This document shows positions 1 through 7,299 of a stretch of DNA of 64,000 nucleotides, one piece after another. The position numbers and the translations under genes are program-made. The stretch comes from Blastococcus capsensis (GTDB taxonomy: Bacteria > Actinomycetota > Actinomycetes > Mycobacteriales > Geodermatophilaceae), in contig NZ_JASNNW010000006.1 of assembly GCF_030165005.1 (NCBI RefSeq), forward strand, positions 1 to 64,000, in the 5' to 3' direction. The first letter of the stretch is position 1; every line of letters begins with the position of its first letter. The notes beneath the pieces are model-generated. The model saw nothing but the letters and a program-made list of their open reading frames with translations. It was not told the origin of the DNA and did not search any database.

Positions 1-186
1 CGTTGGCCGCGGTGGCGACCGACGAGCGGGGGCCGAAGGCTCCCCGAGGAGGATCGCGGACGGGCTCAGCGCCGCAGGGGGACGGCCGTTGGCCGCGGTG
101 GCGACCGACGAGCGGGGGCCGAAGGCTCCCCGAGGAGGATCGCGGACGGGCTCAGCGCCGCAGGGGGACGGCCGTTGGCCGCGGTG
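1..186. repeat. 86-bp tandem repeat, two full copies plus 14 bp
   Basis: Positions 1-86 and 87-172 are identical, and 173-186 begins a third copy. The unit contains a GACGAGCG block and a CGAGGAGGA block that resembles a ribosome binding site. The window starts inside the array, so the true copy number is unknown. It lies downstream of the DUF2510 gene, which is transcribed towards it. No convincing protein is encoded. Confidence 0.95.
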
Positions 187-202
187 TCATCCGGAGGATG
201 AC
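186..202 (-). terminator. short hairpin after the DUF2510 gene
   Basis: GTCATCC and GGATGAC are perfect inverted arms separated by three bases. They lie four bases past the stop codon of the minus-strand gene. No U-tract is visible, as is common for GC-rich actinobacterial hairpins. The terminator role is inferred. Confidence 0.45.
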
Positions 203-206
203 GAAG

Positions 207-1109
207 TCACAGCACGTCGACGGACTCGATGACCCGGTCGATGACGCCGTAGAGCTCGGCGTGGGTGTTGGGGATGGAGACGTAGAGCAGCGCCGGCGCC
301 GGGCGGCCGACGTCGATCAGCAGCAGCGCAGCGCGCTCGCCGGAGGCGTCGTACCCCTGGACGTCCCAGGTGAGCGCGAACTCGTAGAGGTGTGCGGCGT
401 GCCCGTCGACTGTCCGGGGCTCGTCGCGCAGCACCTCGCGCTCGTTGGGGACCGGGTAGTAGTTCGCCCGCACGCTGTCGGCGAGCCCCTGGGTGGTGCT
501 CCGGAGGGTCGACGGGCCGGCCCACCCGTACCACTCGGCCACCGGGCCGGAGGTGCACTGGGAGATGAAGATCCCGCCGTCGGGGGTGTCCTCCTGGGTG
601 GTGAAGTACTGCCCGGCGGTCGACGTGGTCTCCATCTGGACGCCCAGGTCGAACTCCTGCCAGCCCTCGCCCAGGTACGGGTACGAGATGCCGGCTGCCT
701 CGTCGATGATCCGGACGGTGCCGGGCGGGAACGCCGGCCCGGCCGACGGTGGCGGGGGTGGACCGGGCTGCTGGGCGGCCGCGCTGCGGTCGGGAGCGGT
801 CGTGCCGGGACGGAGCCAGAGCACCGAGACGACGACGGCGACGACGAGCACCAGCACCGCCCCGGCCGCCGCCCACAGGCCGAAGGAGGACGGTCGCGGA
901 GATCCCGGCGGTGTGGCAGGGAGCTCGGCGGGGGCCGAGCCCGGCGCCGGCGCCGGCGGTCCGGCCGGGCCGCTGTGCACGGCGACGCCCGGACCGGCGG
1001 GCATCATGACGTCGGACCAGCCCAGCCCGTCCCACCAGCGCACCATGCCGGTCGCGCCGCCGGGGTCGGGGTACCAGCCCGGCGCAGCATCCTGCCCGAC
1101 CCCGGTCAC
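207..1109 (-). CDS. DUF2510-domain membrane-anchored protein
   Basis: 300 aa of unknown function. Residues 10-35 form a DUF2510 module (GWYPDP followed by WWDGLGW), a short actinobacterial domain found at the N-terminus of membrane proteins. A Pro/Ala-rich linker follows, then one membrane helix at about 78-99 and a Pro-rich stretch. The extracytoplasmic domain of about 170 residues has no motif I recognise. The GTG start at 1109 is chosen because TACGCT ends six bases upstream with no Shine-Dalgarno, which fits a leaderless mRNA. The open frame extends further upstream but runs into the divergent methyltransferase gene. Likely an envelope protein with its C-terminal part outside. Confidence 0.8.
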   Translation of the reverse strand: MTGVGQDAAPGWYPDPGGATGMVRWWDGLGWSDVMMPAGPGVAVHSGPAGPPAPAPGSAPAELPATPPGSPRPSSFGLWAAAGAVLVLVVAVVVSVLWLRPGTTAPDRSAAAQQPGPPPPPSAGPAFPPGTVRIIDEAAGISYPYLGEGWQEFDLGVQMETTSTAGQYFTTQEDTPDGGIFISQCTSGPVAEWYGWAGPSTLRSTTQGLADSVRANYYPVPNEREVLRDEPRTVDGHAAHLYEFALTWDVQGYDASGERAALLLIDVGRPAPALLYVSIPNTHAELYGVIDRVIESVDVL

Positions 1110-1170
1110 GGGTGCAGCGTAAGGCGTTCCGACCGCCGTCCTCGCCCACCGCGCCCACCAGGAGGTCACC

Positions 1171-1977
1171 CTGGACGTCGGGAAGGCAGTCGCACCCGAC
1201 CCGGCCGTCGTGCGCCGGCTGCGCGGCGCCGGGTGCGTCTTCGCCGAGGACGAGGCACGGCTGCTGGTCTCGGCCGCGCGGGACGCCGCCGAGCTGGCCG
1301 CGCTGGTCGACCGCCGGGTGGCCGGGGCGCCGTTGGAGCAGGTCCTGGGCTGGGCGGAGTTCTGCGGCCTGCGGATCGCCGTCGCGCCCGGCGTCTTCGT
1401 GCCCCGCCGGCGCACCGAGCTGATGGTCCGTGCGGCGGTGACGCTCGCCGACTCCGGCTCGGTCGTCGTGGACCTGTGCTGCGGCACCGGCGCGGTGGGG
1501 GCAGCACTGGCCGCCGCCGTCCCGGGGATCGATCTGCACGCCACCGACGTCGACGCCGCCGCGGTGGCCTGCGCCCGGCGGAACCTGCCCCTCGTCCCCG
1601 TCCACGAGGGAGACCTGTTCGCCGCCCTGCCGGACGAGCTCGTGGGCCGGATCGCCGTCCTCACCGCCAACGTGCCCTACGTCCCCACCGCGGCGATCGC
1701 GCTGATGCCGCCGGAGGCACGGGACCACGAGCCACGGCCGGCCCTGGACGGCGGCGGCGACGGCCTGGACCTCGTCCGCCGGCTGGTCGACGGCGCAGCC
1801 CGCTGGCTCGCGCCGGGTGGGGCGCTGCTGTTCGAGTGCAGCGAGGAGCAGGCCGGTACCGCCGTCGACGTCGTCTCCGTCGCGGGGCTGGCCGCCCGGC
1901 TGGTGGTCGACGAGGACCTCGGCGCCACCGTCGTCGTCGGGACGCGGGGCCCGGACGTTCCAGCGGGAACGCGGTGA
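1171..1977 (+). CDS. HemK/PrmC-like N5-glutamine methyltransferase
   Basis: SAM-dependent methyltransferase of the PrmC-related family. PrmC proteins methylate the Gln of the GGQ motif in release factors; the substrate of this paralogue is not known. Visible motifs are VVDLCCGTGAVG (SAM-binding motif I), ATDVD (motif II) and NVPYVP at the (D/N)PPY catalytic position. The start is uncertain. AGGAGG at 1160-1165 is five bases before an in-frame CTG at 1171 (268 aa), while the first conventional start, GTG at 1210, has no ribosome binding site and still keeps the fold (255 aa). The only in-frame codon further upstream of note is a TAA at 1120. The gene is divergent from the DUF2510 gene and the two share a 61-bp promoter gap. 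Confidence 0.85.
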   Translation: MDVGKAVAPDPAVVRRLRGAGCVFAEDEARLLVSAARDAAELAALVDRRVAGAPLEQVLGWAEFCGLRIAVAPGVFVPRRRTELMVRAAVTLADSGSVVVDLCCGTGAVGAALAAAVPGIDLHATDVDAAAVACARRNLPLVPVHEGDLFAALPDELVGRIAVLTANVPYVPTAAIALMPPEARDHEPRPALDGGGDGLDLVRRLVDGAARWLAPGGALLFECSEEQAGTAVDVVSVAGLAARLVVDEDLGATVVVGTRGPDVPAGTR

Positions 1978-1981
1978 ACCC

Positions 1982-2017
1982 CGGTGCGGACGTTCCCGCG
2001 CGGGAACGTCCGCACCG
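1982..2017. terminator. 36-bp perfect palindrome between convergent genes
   Basis: A perfect palindrome centred at 1999/2000, with core GGACGTTCCCGCG mirrored by CGCGGGAACGTCC. It sits between the stops of the methyltransferase (1977) and the M20 peptidase (2052), as expected for a bidirectional terminator. The same core recurs at 6227-6248. A degenerate half-copy lies at 1952-1971 inside the 3' end of the methyltransferase gene. Confidence 0.75.
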
Positions 2018-2051
2018 CCTCGGCTCCGTGGCCGGGGCGGCCGCCGGGGCG

Positions 2052-3464
2052 CTAGCCCGAGCGCCGGGCGCCCAGCTCCCGCCACAGGTGCGCCGCCGCC
2101 TCGGCTCCGCGGTACAGCATCGGCAGCAGCACCCGCTCGTTCGGCGAGTGGATGCGGTCGGTCGGCAGGCCGGCGCCCAGGAACAGCAGCGGCGCGGCCA
2201 GCACCTCGACGAGATCGGCCTCGGGGCCGCTGCCGCCCTCACGGGTGAACAGCACGTCCTCCGGCGCGGTGTCGAAGGCTTGGCCGATGGCCGCCAGCAG
2301 CGCGTCCATCGCCGGGGAGTCCAGGTCGCTGGCGCAGGGCGCCACACCGCCGGGCGGGGTGTGCACCTCGGCCTCGATCCCCGCCGGGACGTTGGCCTGT
2401 ACCCATGACTGCAGCTGCGGGCCGACGTCCTCCGGCCGCTGGCCGGAGACCAGCCGGAAGGTCAGCTTGGCGTGCGCCTCGGCCGGGATGATCGTCTTGT
2501 GGCCGGGTCCGGTGTAGCCGCCCCACATACCGTTGACCTCGGCGGTCGGCCGCGCACCGGTCCGCTCGAGGGTGCTGAAGCCGGCCTCGCCGGCCGTCGC
2601 CCGCGAAGCCGCGGGACCGGCCAGCCACGCCTGCTCGTCGAACGGCACCCGGCTCATGAGCTCGCGCTCGCGGTCGGACAGCGGCCGCACCTTGTCGTAG
2701 AACCCGGGCAGGGTGACCCGGCCCTGGTCGTCGTGCAGCTTCGCGAGGAGCTCCGCCAGGGCGTGCAGCGGGTTCGGGACCGCCCCGCCGAACGATCCGG
2801 AGTGCAGATCGACGGCCGGACCGCGCAGGGTGATCTCCGCGTCGGCCAGGCCGCGCATCGCCGTCACCGCGCTGGGCACGTCCGGAGCGGCCATGCCGGT
2901 GTCGCTGACGACGACGACGTCGCAGGCCAGCCGGTCCCGCCGGTCCTCCAGCAACCTGCGGAAGTGCGGCGAGCCGGACTCCTCCTCGCCCTCGATCAGC
3001 AGCTTGACCGTGACGGCCGGGGTGTCCCGGCCGGTGGCGGCGAGGTGCGCGCGGATGCCGAGCAGGTGGAAGGCGACGTTGCCCTTGTCGTCGATCGCCC
3101 CGCGGGCGTGCAGCTCGGGACCATCAGGGCCTTCGACGCGGGTCGGCTCGAACGGCGGGTGGTCCCAGAGCTCCAGCGGGTCGACCGGCTGCACGTCGTG
3201 GTGGCCGTAGACCAGCGCCACCGGCGCGTCCGCGTCGGCCGACGGCCACTCGGCGAAGACGGCGGGCGCGCCGTCGGTCGGCCAGATCTCGACGGTCGGG
3301 AAGCCGACCCGGCGCAGCGCGTCGGCCAGCCACGTGGCGCTGGCGGCGACGTCCCGCGCGTGCAGCGGGTCGGCCGAGATCGACGGGATGCGCAACCAGG
3401 CGTCGAGATCGGCGTGCAGGTCGTCGAGGTGGTCGAGGACGAAGTTCCGTTCGGCGCTGGTCAC
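2052..3464 (-). CDS. M20-family dipeptidase / metallopeptidase
   Basis: 470 aa zinc peptidase of the M20 family (CPG2/carnosinase-like dipeptidases). Metal and catalytic motifs are in the usual order: YGHHDVQP near residue 88, RGAIDDKG near 125 (bridging Asp), EGEEESG near 160 (catalytic Glu), and HSGSFGGAVPNP at the start of the dimerisation lid. It probably hydrolyses dipeptides or acylated amino acids in the cytoplasm; no signal peptide is present. It is the last gene of a three-gene operon. Its GTG start overlaps the stop of the upstream membrane-protein gene by four bases (GTGA), indicating translational coupling. Confidence 0.9.
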   Translation of the reverse strand: MTSAERNFVLDHLDDLHADLDAWLRIPSISADPLHARDVAASATWLADALRRVGFPTVEIWPTDGAPAVFAEWPSADADAPVALVYGHHDVQPVDPLELWDHPPFEPTRVEGPDGPELHARGAIDDKGNVAFHLLGIRAHLAATGRDTPAVTVKLLIEGEEESGSPHFRRLLEDRRDRLACDVVVVSDTGMAAPDVPSAVTAMRGLADAEITLRGPAVDLHSGSFGGAVPNPLHALAELLAKLHDDQGRVTLPGFYDKVRPLSDRERELMSRVPFDEQAWLAGPAASRATAGEAGFSTLERTGARPTAEVNGMWGGYTGPGHKTIIPAEAHAKLTFRLVSGQRPEDVGPQLQSWVQANVPAGIEAEVHTPPGGVAPCASDLDSPAMDALLAAIGQAFDTAPEDVLFTREGGSGPEADLVEVLAAPLLFLGAGLPTDRIHSPNERVLLPMLYRGAEAAAHLWRELGARRSG

Positions 3465-3988
3465 GGTCCCCGACGGTAGTGGCGGGCCGGGACGGGACGT
3501 TCGCCGTGTCCGGCTGCCGCCCGGCGTTCGGGGCTGGTGAGCCAGCGGAACACCCCGCGCTCCACCGCCTCCGCGACCGCGATCGCGAGCAGCTGCACCC
3601 CACCCCACAGCGCGAGCAGCGTCCACTCCTGCCCGGCCAGCGGCGTCTGCAGGTTGCCCAACTGGTGCAGGACGACGGCGAGCAGCACCGAGGACAGCAG
3701 GGCCAGCGCCACGAAAGCGTGCACGGCCCCGATCCAGACGTTCGGCCGGGAGCGGGTCATCGTCGACTGCCGGCGCAACCGCCGGTAGCAGACGACCCCG
3801 TAGCCGAGCCCCAGCACCGCGCTGACCGCCAGCAGGTCCAGCGCCTGCCACGACGGCGCCACCCCGCCACCTGCCGCGGTCGAGTCGAGGATCAGCGCCG
3901 GGGCGACGACGACGCCGAGCGCGGCCAGCCCGTAGAGGGCCGCCGCACTCTCGCGGACGGTCCGTCTCGCCCGAACCCGGGTGCTCAT
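3461..3988 (-). CDS. four-helix membrane protein of unknown function
   Basis: 175 aa, not recognised as a named family. Hydrophobic helices are visible at about 15-35, 47-65, 85-110 and 123-145, with a basic C-terminal tail. The ATG start at 3988 overlaps the stop of the upstream phosphoesterase gene (ATGA), and the stop overlaps the M20 peptidase start. The three genes are therefore almost certainly co-translated. It may anchor or partner the exported phosphoesterase, but this is inferred from position only. Confidence 0.8.
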   Translation of the reverse strand: MSTRVRARRTVRESAAALYGLAALGVVVAPALILDSTAAGGGVAPSWQALDLLAVSAVLGLGYGVVCYRRLRRQSTMTRSRPNVWIGAVHAFVALALLSSVLLAVVLHQLGNLQTPLAGQEWTLLALWGGVQLLAIAVAEAVERGVFRWLTSPERRAAAGHGERPVPARHYRRGP

Positions 3989-4950
3989 CGGCCCTCGCGC
4001 GCCCGCAGGGTGAACCGGTCGACCAGGCCGCCGTCGGGGCGGATGCACCGGGCGGTCAGCCGGTCGCCGTCGACCTCCACGTGCAGGTACTGCAGCACCG
4101 ACGCGGCGGCCGCGGTGATCCGGCTGGGCCGGACCGGGGTGAGCTTGGCGCCACCACCGCTGACCACGTAGGTGATCCCGTCGAGCGGGATGGTGCGCTC
4201 GTAGTTGTGGTCGTGCCCGGCCAGCACCAGGTCGACCGCGTGCCGCTCGAGGACCGGAACCAGCATGTCCTCCGCGCCGGGGGTCGCGCCGTGCCGGCCC
4301 GAGGAGTACGGCGGATGGTGCAGGCAGACGATCTTCCACTGGCTCGTCGAGGTGGCGAGGGCGTCGTCCAGCCAGTCCAGCTGCGCGGAGGCGCCGGAGC
4401 CGAACAGGCCCGGCGTGCTGGAGTCCAGGTAGAAGAAGTCCACCGGGCCGTGGGTGGTGCGGTAGTAGCGGGCCGGCGTGCCGAGCAACCGCAGCTCGGT
4501 CTCGATCTCCTCGAGCCGGGCGTCGCTGAAGTAGACCTCGCCGTCGTGGTTGCCGATCGCCAGCTCGACGTCGACCCCTGCCTCGATCAGCGGGCCGTAG
4601 GGGCGGAGGAACACGTCGTCGAAGCGGTTCTCGATCTTGCCGTAGTAGCAGATGTCGCCGAGATGGGTGATCAGCCCGTAAGGGTTCTGCTCGTACCCCT
4701 GGGCCATGCGGGTGGCGACCGCGACCGCCTGCCGGCCGCCGGTGCCGGTGTCCCCGACCGCGGCGAAGGTGAGGCGGTCGGGGGTGGTGGTCCAGGCCTG
4801 GGACGGGAGCACGAGCTCGGGGGTCCGGCCGGGAACCAGGTCCTCCCGGCTGAGCAGCGGCCACACCTGGTCGGCGAGGACACCGCCGGTGAGGGCTGCT
4901 CCACCCACGCCGGCGGCCGCGGCGAGGAACTGCCGTCGGGTCAGCGACAT
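3985..4950 (-). CDS. Tat-exported metallophosphoesterase
   Basis: 321 aa calcineurin-like phosphoesterase resembling purple-acid-phosphatase-type enzymes. The N-terminus has a twin-arginine signal (TRRQFL followed by an Ala/Gly-rich helix), so the enzyme is likely folded in the cytoplasm and exported. Dinuclear metal motifs appear in order: GDTGTGG, HLGDICYYG, GNHDGE, LHHPPYSS and AGHDHNYER. It is the first gene of an operon with a membrane protein and an M20 peptidase. The ATG at 4950 places the Tat motif at residues 4-9, where it is expected; the frame is open further upstream but without signal-like sequence. Confidence 0.9.
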   Translation of the reverse strand: MSLTRRQFLAAAAGVGGAALTGGVLADQVWPLLSREDLVPGRTPELVLPSQAWTTTPDRLTFAAVGDTGTGGRQAVAVATRMAQGYEQNPYGLITHLGDICYYGKIENRFDDVFLRPYGPLIEAGVDVELAIGNHDGEVYFSDARLEEIETELRLLGTPARYYRTTHGPVDFFYLDSSTPGLFGSGASAQLDWLDDALATSTSQWKIVCLHHPPYSSGRHGATPGAEDMLVPVLERHAVDLVLAGHDHNYERTIPLDGITYVVSGGGAKLTPVRPSRITAAAASVLQYLHVEVDGDRLTARCIRPDGGLVDRFTLRAREGR

Positions 4951-5015
4951 GCAGGGTCCAACGCGGCGGCAGGTGCCCGACGTTCCCGGGGGACGCGCTC
5001 CGGATCCGTGACCGT

Positions 5016-5021
5016 TAGCGT
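5016..5021 (+). promoter_or_regulatory. leaderless -10 box of the 5029 hydrolase
   Basis: TAGCGT ends seven bases before the ATG at 5029, with no Shine-Dalgarno in between. The spacing puts transcription start at or next to the ATG. Confidence 0.6.
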
Positions 5022-5028
5022 CCGAGGC

Positions 5029-5880
5029 ATGCCCGGAGAGCTGCTGCGCACCGATGTCGGCGACCTGACCTTCGACGTGCGCGTCGACGGACCGGAGGAC
5101 GGCCGTCCCGTACTGCTGCTGCACGGATTCCCGCAGACCTCGGCGTCCTGGGCCGCCGTGACGCTGCTGCTCGCCGAGGCCGGGCTGCGCACGTACGCCC
5201 CCGATCAGCTCGGCTACTCCCCCGGTGCGCGCCCGGGCGAGGTGGCGGCCTACTCCATGCAGAACCTGGCGCAGGTGACGGCGGACCTCATGGCGGCGCT
5301 GGAGATCCCGGTCGCCGACGTCGTCGGGCACGACTGGGGCGCCAACGTCGCCTGGACGCTGGCCGCCTGGCACAGCGACCGGGTGCGGTCGCTGACGGCG
5401 GTCTCCGTGCCGCACCCGGCCGCCTACACCGCGGCCTTCCGCATCGACCCGGAGCAGAAGGAGCGCTCGGCCTACATCCGGCTGTTCTGGCAGCCCGGCA
5501 AGGCCGAGGAGGTGCTGCTCGCCGACGACGCCCGGCGGCTCCGCCGGATGCTGCTGGGCGCCGAGGGCGAGACGGGGGTCTCGCCGGAGGCGGTCGACGA
5601 GTACGTGGCGGTGCTCTCGGCGCCCGGCGCGCTCACCGCGGCGCTGAACTGGTACCGGGCCATGAGTTCGGACATCCGGGTGGACAAGGTCGAGGTGCCG
5701 ACGACGTACGTGTGGAGCGACGGCGACGTCGCCATCGGCCGTACCGCCGCGCAGGCGTGCGAGGAGTTCGTGACCGGGGACTACCGGTTCGTGGAGCTGC
5801 CCGGCATCACGCACTGGGTCCCGGAGCAAGCGCCCGAGCGGCTGGCGACGGCGATCCTGGACCGCGTCGCCTCGACCTGA
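5029..5880 (+). CDS. alpha/beta hydrolase, epoxide-hydrolase-like
   Basis: 283 aa alpha/beta-fold hydrolase. LLLHGFPQTSASW supplies the oxyanion HGF segment, VGHDWGAN carries an Asp nucleophile typical of epoxide hydrolases and haloalkane dehalogenases rather than esterases, and GITHWVPEQAPE near the C-terminus holds the catalytic His. No signal peptide is present. The start is leaderless. It is divergent from the phosphoesterase operon, with about 80 bp between. The exact substrate cannot be read from the sequence. Confidence 0.88.
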   Translation: MPGELLRTDVGDLTFDVRVDGPEDGRPVLLLHGFPQTSASWAAVTLLLAEAGLRTYAPDQLGYSPGARPGEVAAYSMQNLAQVTADLMAALEIPVADVVGHDWGANVAWTLAAWHSDRVRSLTAVSVPHPAAYTAAFRIDPEQKERSAYIRLFWQPGKAEEVLLADDARRLRRMLLGAEGETGVSPEAVDEYVAVLSAPGALTAALNWYRAMSSDIRVDKVEVPTTYVWSDGDVAIGRTAAQACEEFVTGDYRFVELPGITHWVPEQAPERLATAILDRVAST

Positions 5881-5969
5881 CACTGCGCGGGGCTGGTCGC
5901 GCGGTACCGCTGCGCGCGATGCCGGCACGGGGCATGCTGGTGCTCTCAGCGCGTTGCAGAGGAGGACCC

Positions 5970-6173
5970 GTGGTCGGAAGAGTGCCGAACCCGTCGGACC
6001 TGAAGGCTGCCCGCCGCGGGCCGGCGCGCCGGCGGATGCGGCTGGTCACCGTCTTCGCCCTGCTCGCCTCGGGACTGGCCGCCTGCGGTGATCCGGACGA
6101 CGACGGGGGCGGCGGCGGTGGGTATGTCGCCGCGCCTCCGATCGTGCAGTTCACCGGCGCCGGAGGACTCTGA
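5970..6173 (+). CDS. very small lipoprotein (67 aa)
   Basis: GTG start at 5970 preceded by a strong GAGGAGGA three bases upstream. The protein has a long basic n-region (RRGPARRRMR), a hydrophobic core and a lipobox ending LAAC with Cys at about residue 39. The mature part is only about 29 residues: an Asp cluster, a run of six Gly, then a short hydrophobic end. It resembles small acidic or Gly-rich actinobacterial lipoproteins of unknown role. The codons are GC-rich at third positions. It is followed by a palindromic terminator-like element. Confidence 0.7.
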   Translation: MVGRVPNPSDLKAARRGPARRRMRLVTVFALLASGLAACGDPDDDGGGGGGYVAAPPIVQFTGAGGL

Positions 6174-6552
6174 CGCTCACCGGCGGAGCAGGACCTGTCG
6201 TCCTGGCCCCGCGTGGTCAGTGGCCGGGACGTTCCCGCGGGAACGTCCGAGCTGCGAGAGGGTCCATGAGCGGCCGACCATGAGATACCCATGCGGTCGG
6301 GCTTGAGTGAACCATCCAGGCGCGCACGCCACCCTGTCGGTCCTCCTGAGGGAGAGTCCACAGATTGCTCGTCCGTAAAGGTGCCTCGTCGCAGGGCGAG
6401 CCGGCCGGTGCCCAAGGGCGGCATACAGATGGCGAGCGCGACAGGTGGCGTCCGAGAGGACGAGGCCTCGGCGACAACTGGCGCTGCCTTGAAGGCGTGA
6501 CGCCATCGCATGTGGTTCCGGTTCCGGGCGACCACGCAGCCAGGATGCTGAG
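6174..6552. other. 379-bp gene-free stretch, A/T-richer than flanks
   Basis: No supported gene. Several short open frames exist on both strands, but none has a ribosome binding site together with actinobacterial codon bias. Apart from the palindrome at 6227-6248, the stretch is visibly richer in A/T than its neighbours and resembles decayed or foreign sequence. It separates the small lipoprotein gene from the convergent RipA/SLATT-like gene. Confidence 0.6.
6227..6248. terminator. 22-bp perfect palindrome, second copy of GGACGTTCC family
   Basis: GGACGTTCCCG is followed immediately by its reverse complement. It has the same core as 1982-2017 and again sits between convergent genes, 54 bases past the lipoprotein stop. 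A role as bidirectional terminator is inferred. Confidence 0.65.
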
Positions 6553-7008
6553 CTACCTCAGCGAGTAGACGATCGCAGCCACGTCGGCGACGGCGATCGC
6601 GGTCGTCAGGGTGTAAATGAGGCCCGTGACCGAGAAGCTTCGGGTGCGCTTGCCCAGCGTCGCCGTCGTGTCTGCCGGTTCCGGAACCCTGAACTGAACC
6701 TCGAGCCGGCGCATGCGGTCGCGCGCCGCTCGGTAGTAGCTGTGCTGCTGACGTTGGACCAATATCGCGAGCACGCAGGTGACCACCCCCAGTGCGAAGA
6801 CGGGGATCGCGAACTCGCCGAACCGACCCGAAACGGCGGTGCCGGCCGCCAGGATGGCTGCGTTGAAGGCCAGCAAGTACTGCGTGCGCTTCCAGTTGAA
6901 CTCAGCCTGGAAGCGGTACTCCTCGACGGCCAGGCGGTAGAGGTCGATCGGGGGAAGCGGATCGTCGTTGTCGCCGTCGGTGCGGAACGTGCGCAAGACC
7001 CCTCCCAT
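6553..7008 (-). CDS. RipA/SLATT-like small membrane protein
   Basis: 151 aa. An amphipathic segment (DLYRLAVEEYRFQAEFNWKR) precedes two close hydrophobic helices at about 43-60 and 65-84, a charged cytoplasmic stretch (YYRAARDRMRRLE) and a third helix at about 127-148. This layout resembles RipA-family octameric membrane proteins and SLATT effector domains. Family assignment is by pattern only. The ATG at 7008 is preferred because TACGGT ends seven bases upstream; the frame is open further upstream, into the hairpin at 7096. Codon use is less GC-biased than its neighbours, suggesting transfer. No sensor gene is adjacent. Confidence 0.7.
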   Translation of the reverse strand: MGGVLRTFRTDGDNDDPLPPIDLYRLAVEEYRFQAEFNWKRTQYLLAFNAAILAAGTAVSGRFGEFAIPVFALGVVTCVLAILVQRQQHSYYRAARDRMRRLEVQFRVPEPADTTATLGKRTRSFSVTGLIYTLTTAIAVADVAAIVYSLR

Positions 7009-7015
7009 CCACCCG

Positions 7016-7021
7016 ACCGTA
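7016..7021 (-). promoter_or_regulatory. leaderless -10 box of the 6553-7008 gene
   Basis: TACGGT on the minus strand, seven bases before the ATG, with no Shine-Dalgarno. Nearly the same sequence precedes the ATG of the gene at 19897-20943. Confidence 0.6.
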
Positions 7022-7095
7022 GTGGTGTCGCGGGGAAGGCGACCACCGGAGGCCCTGGTCCGTGACGCGTGGGGCGCGTCGATGCAGCCGAACAG

Positions 7096-7144
7096 TGTGC
7101 GCGGACGGGCAGTTTCTGGATTGAGAACTGCCCGTCCGCGCACA
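7096..7144 (-). terminator. 19-bp stem-loop downstream of adnB, TGTGCGCGGA family
   Basis: Perfect 19-bp arms at 7096-7114 and 7126-7144 enclose an 11-base loop. It lies about 155 bases past the adnB stop on the transcribed strand. A second copy at 18895-18944 differs at two stem positions, both compensated on the opposite arm, so the stem has been maintained. The remaining sequence between 7009 and 7299 shows nothing else. Confidence 0.75.
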
Positions 7145-7299
7145 TCGTTCCGTCGGCGCCCTGTCTCTGAAGCCGCCTTCAAGGACACACTGCCCCGCAA
7201 CTCGGCGCGCTGCTGCGTGTCTGTGGCCCCACTGATCGACGGCGCCGCAAGAGCGTCACCGCCCGACGCTCACCGGTCGCAGCGCGGCCGGAAGAACCG

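Noticed and set aside
3-2408. An 801-codon plus-strand frame through the repeat array and three genes
   Set aside because: It is antisense to recognised genes, and its N-terminal part is the translated 86-bp tandem repeat.
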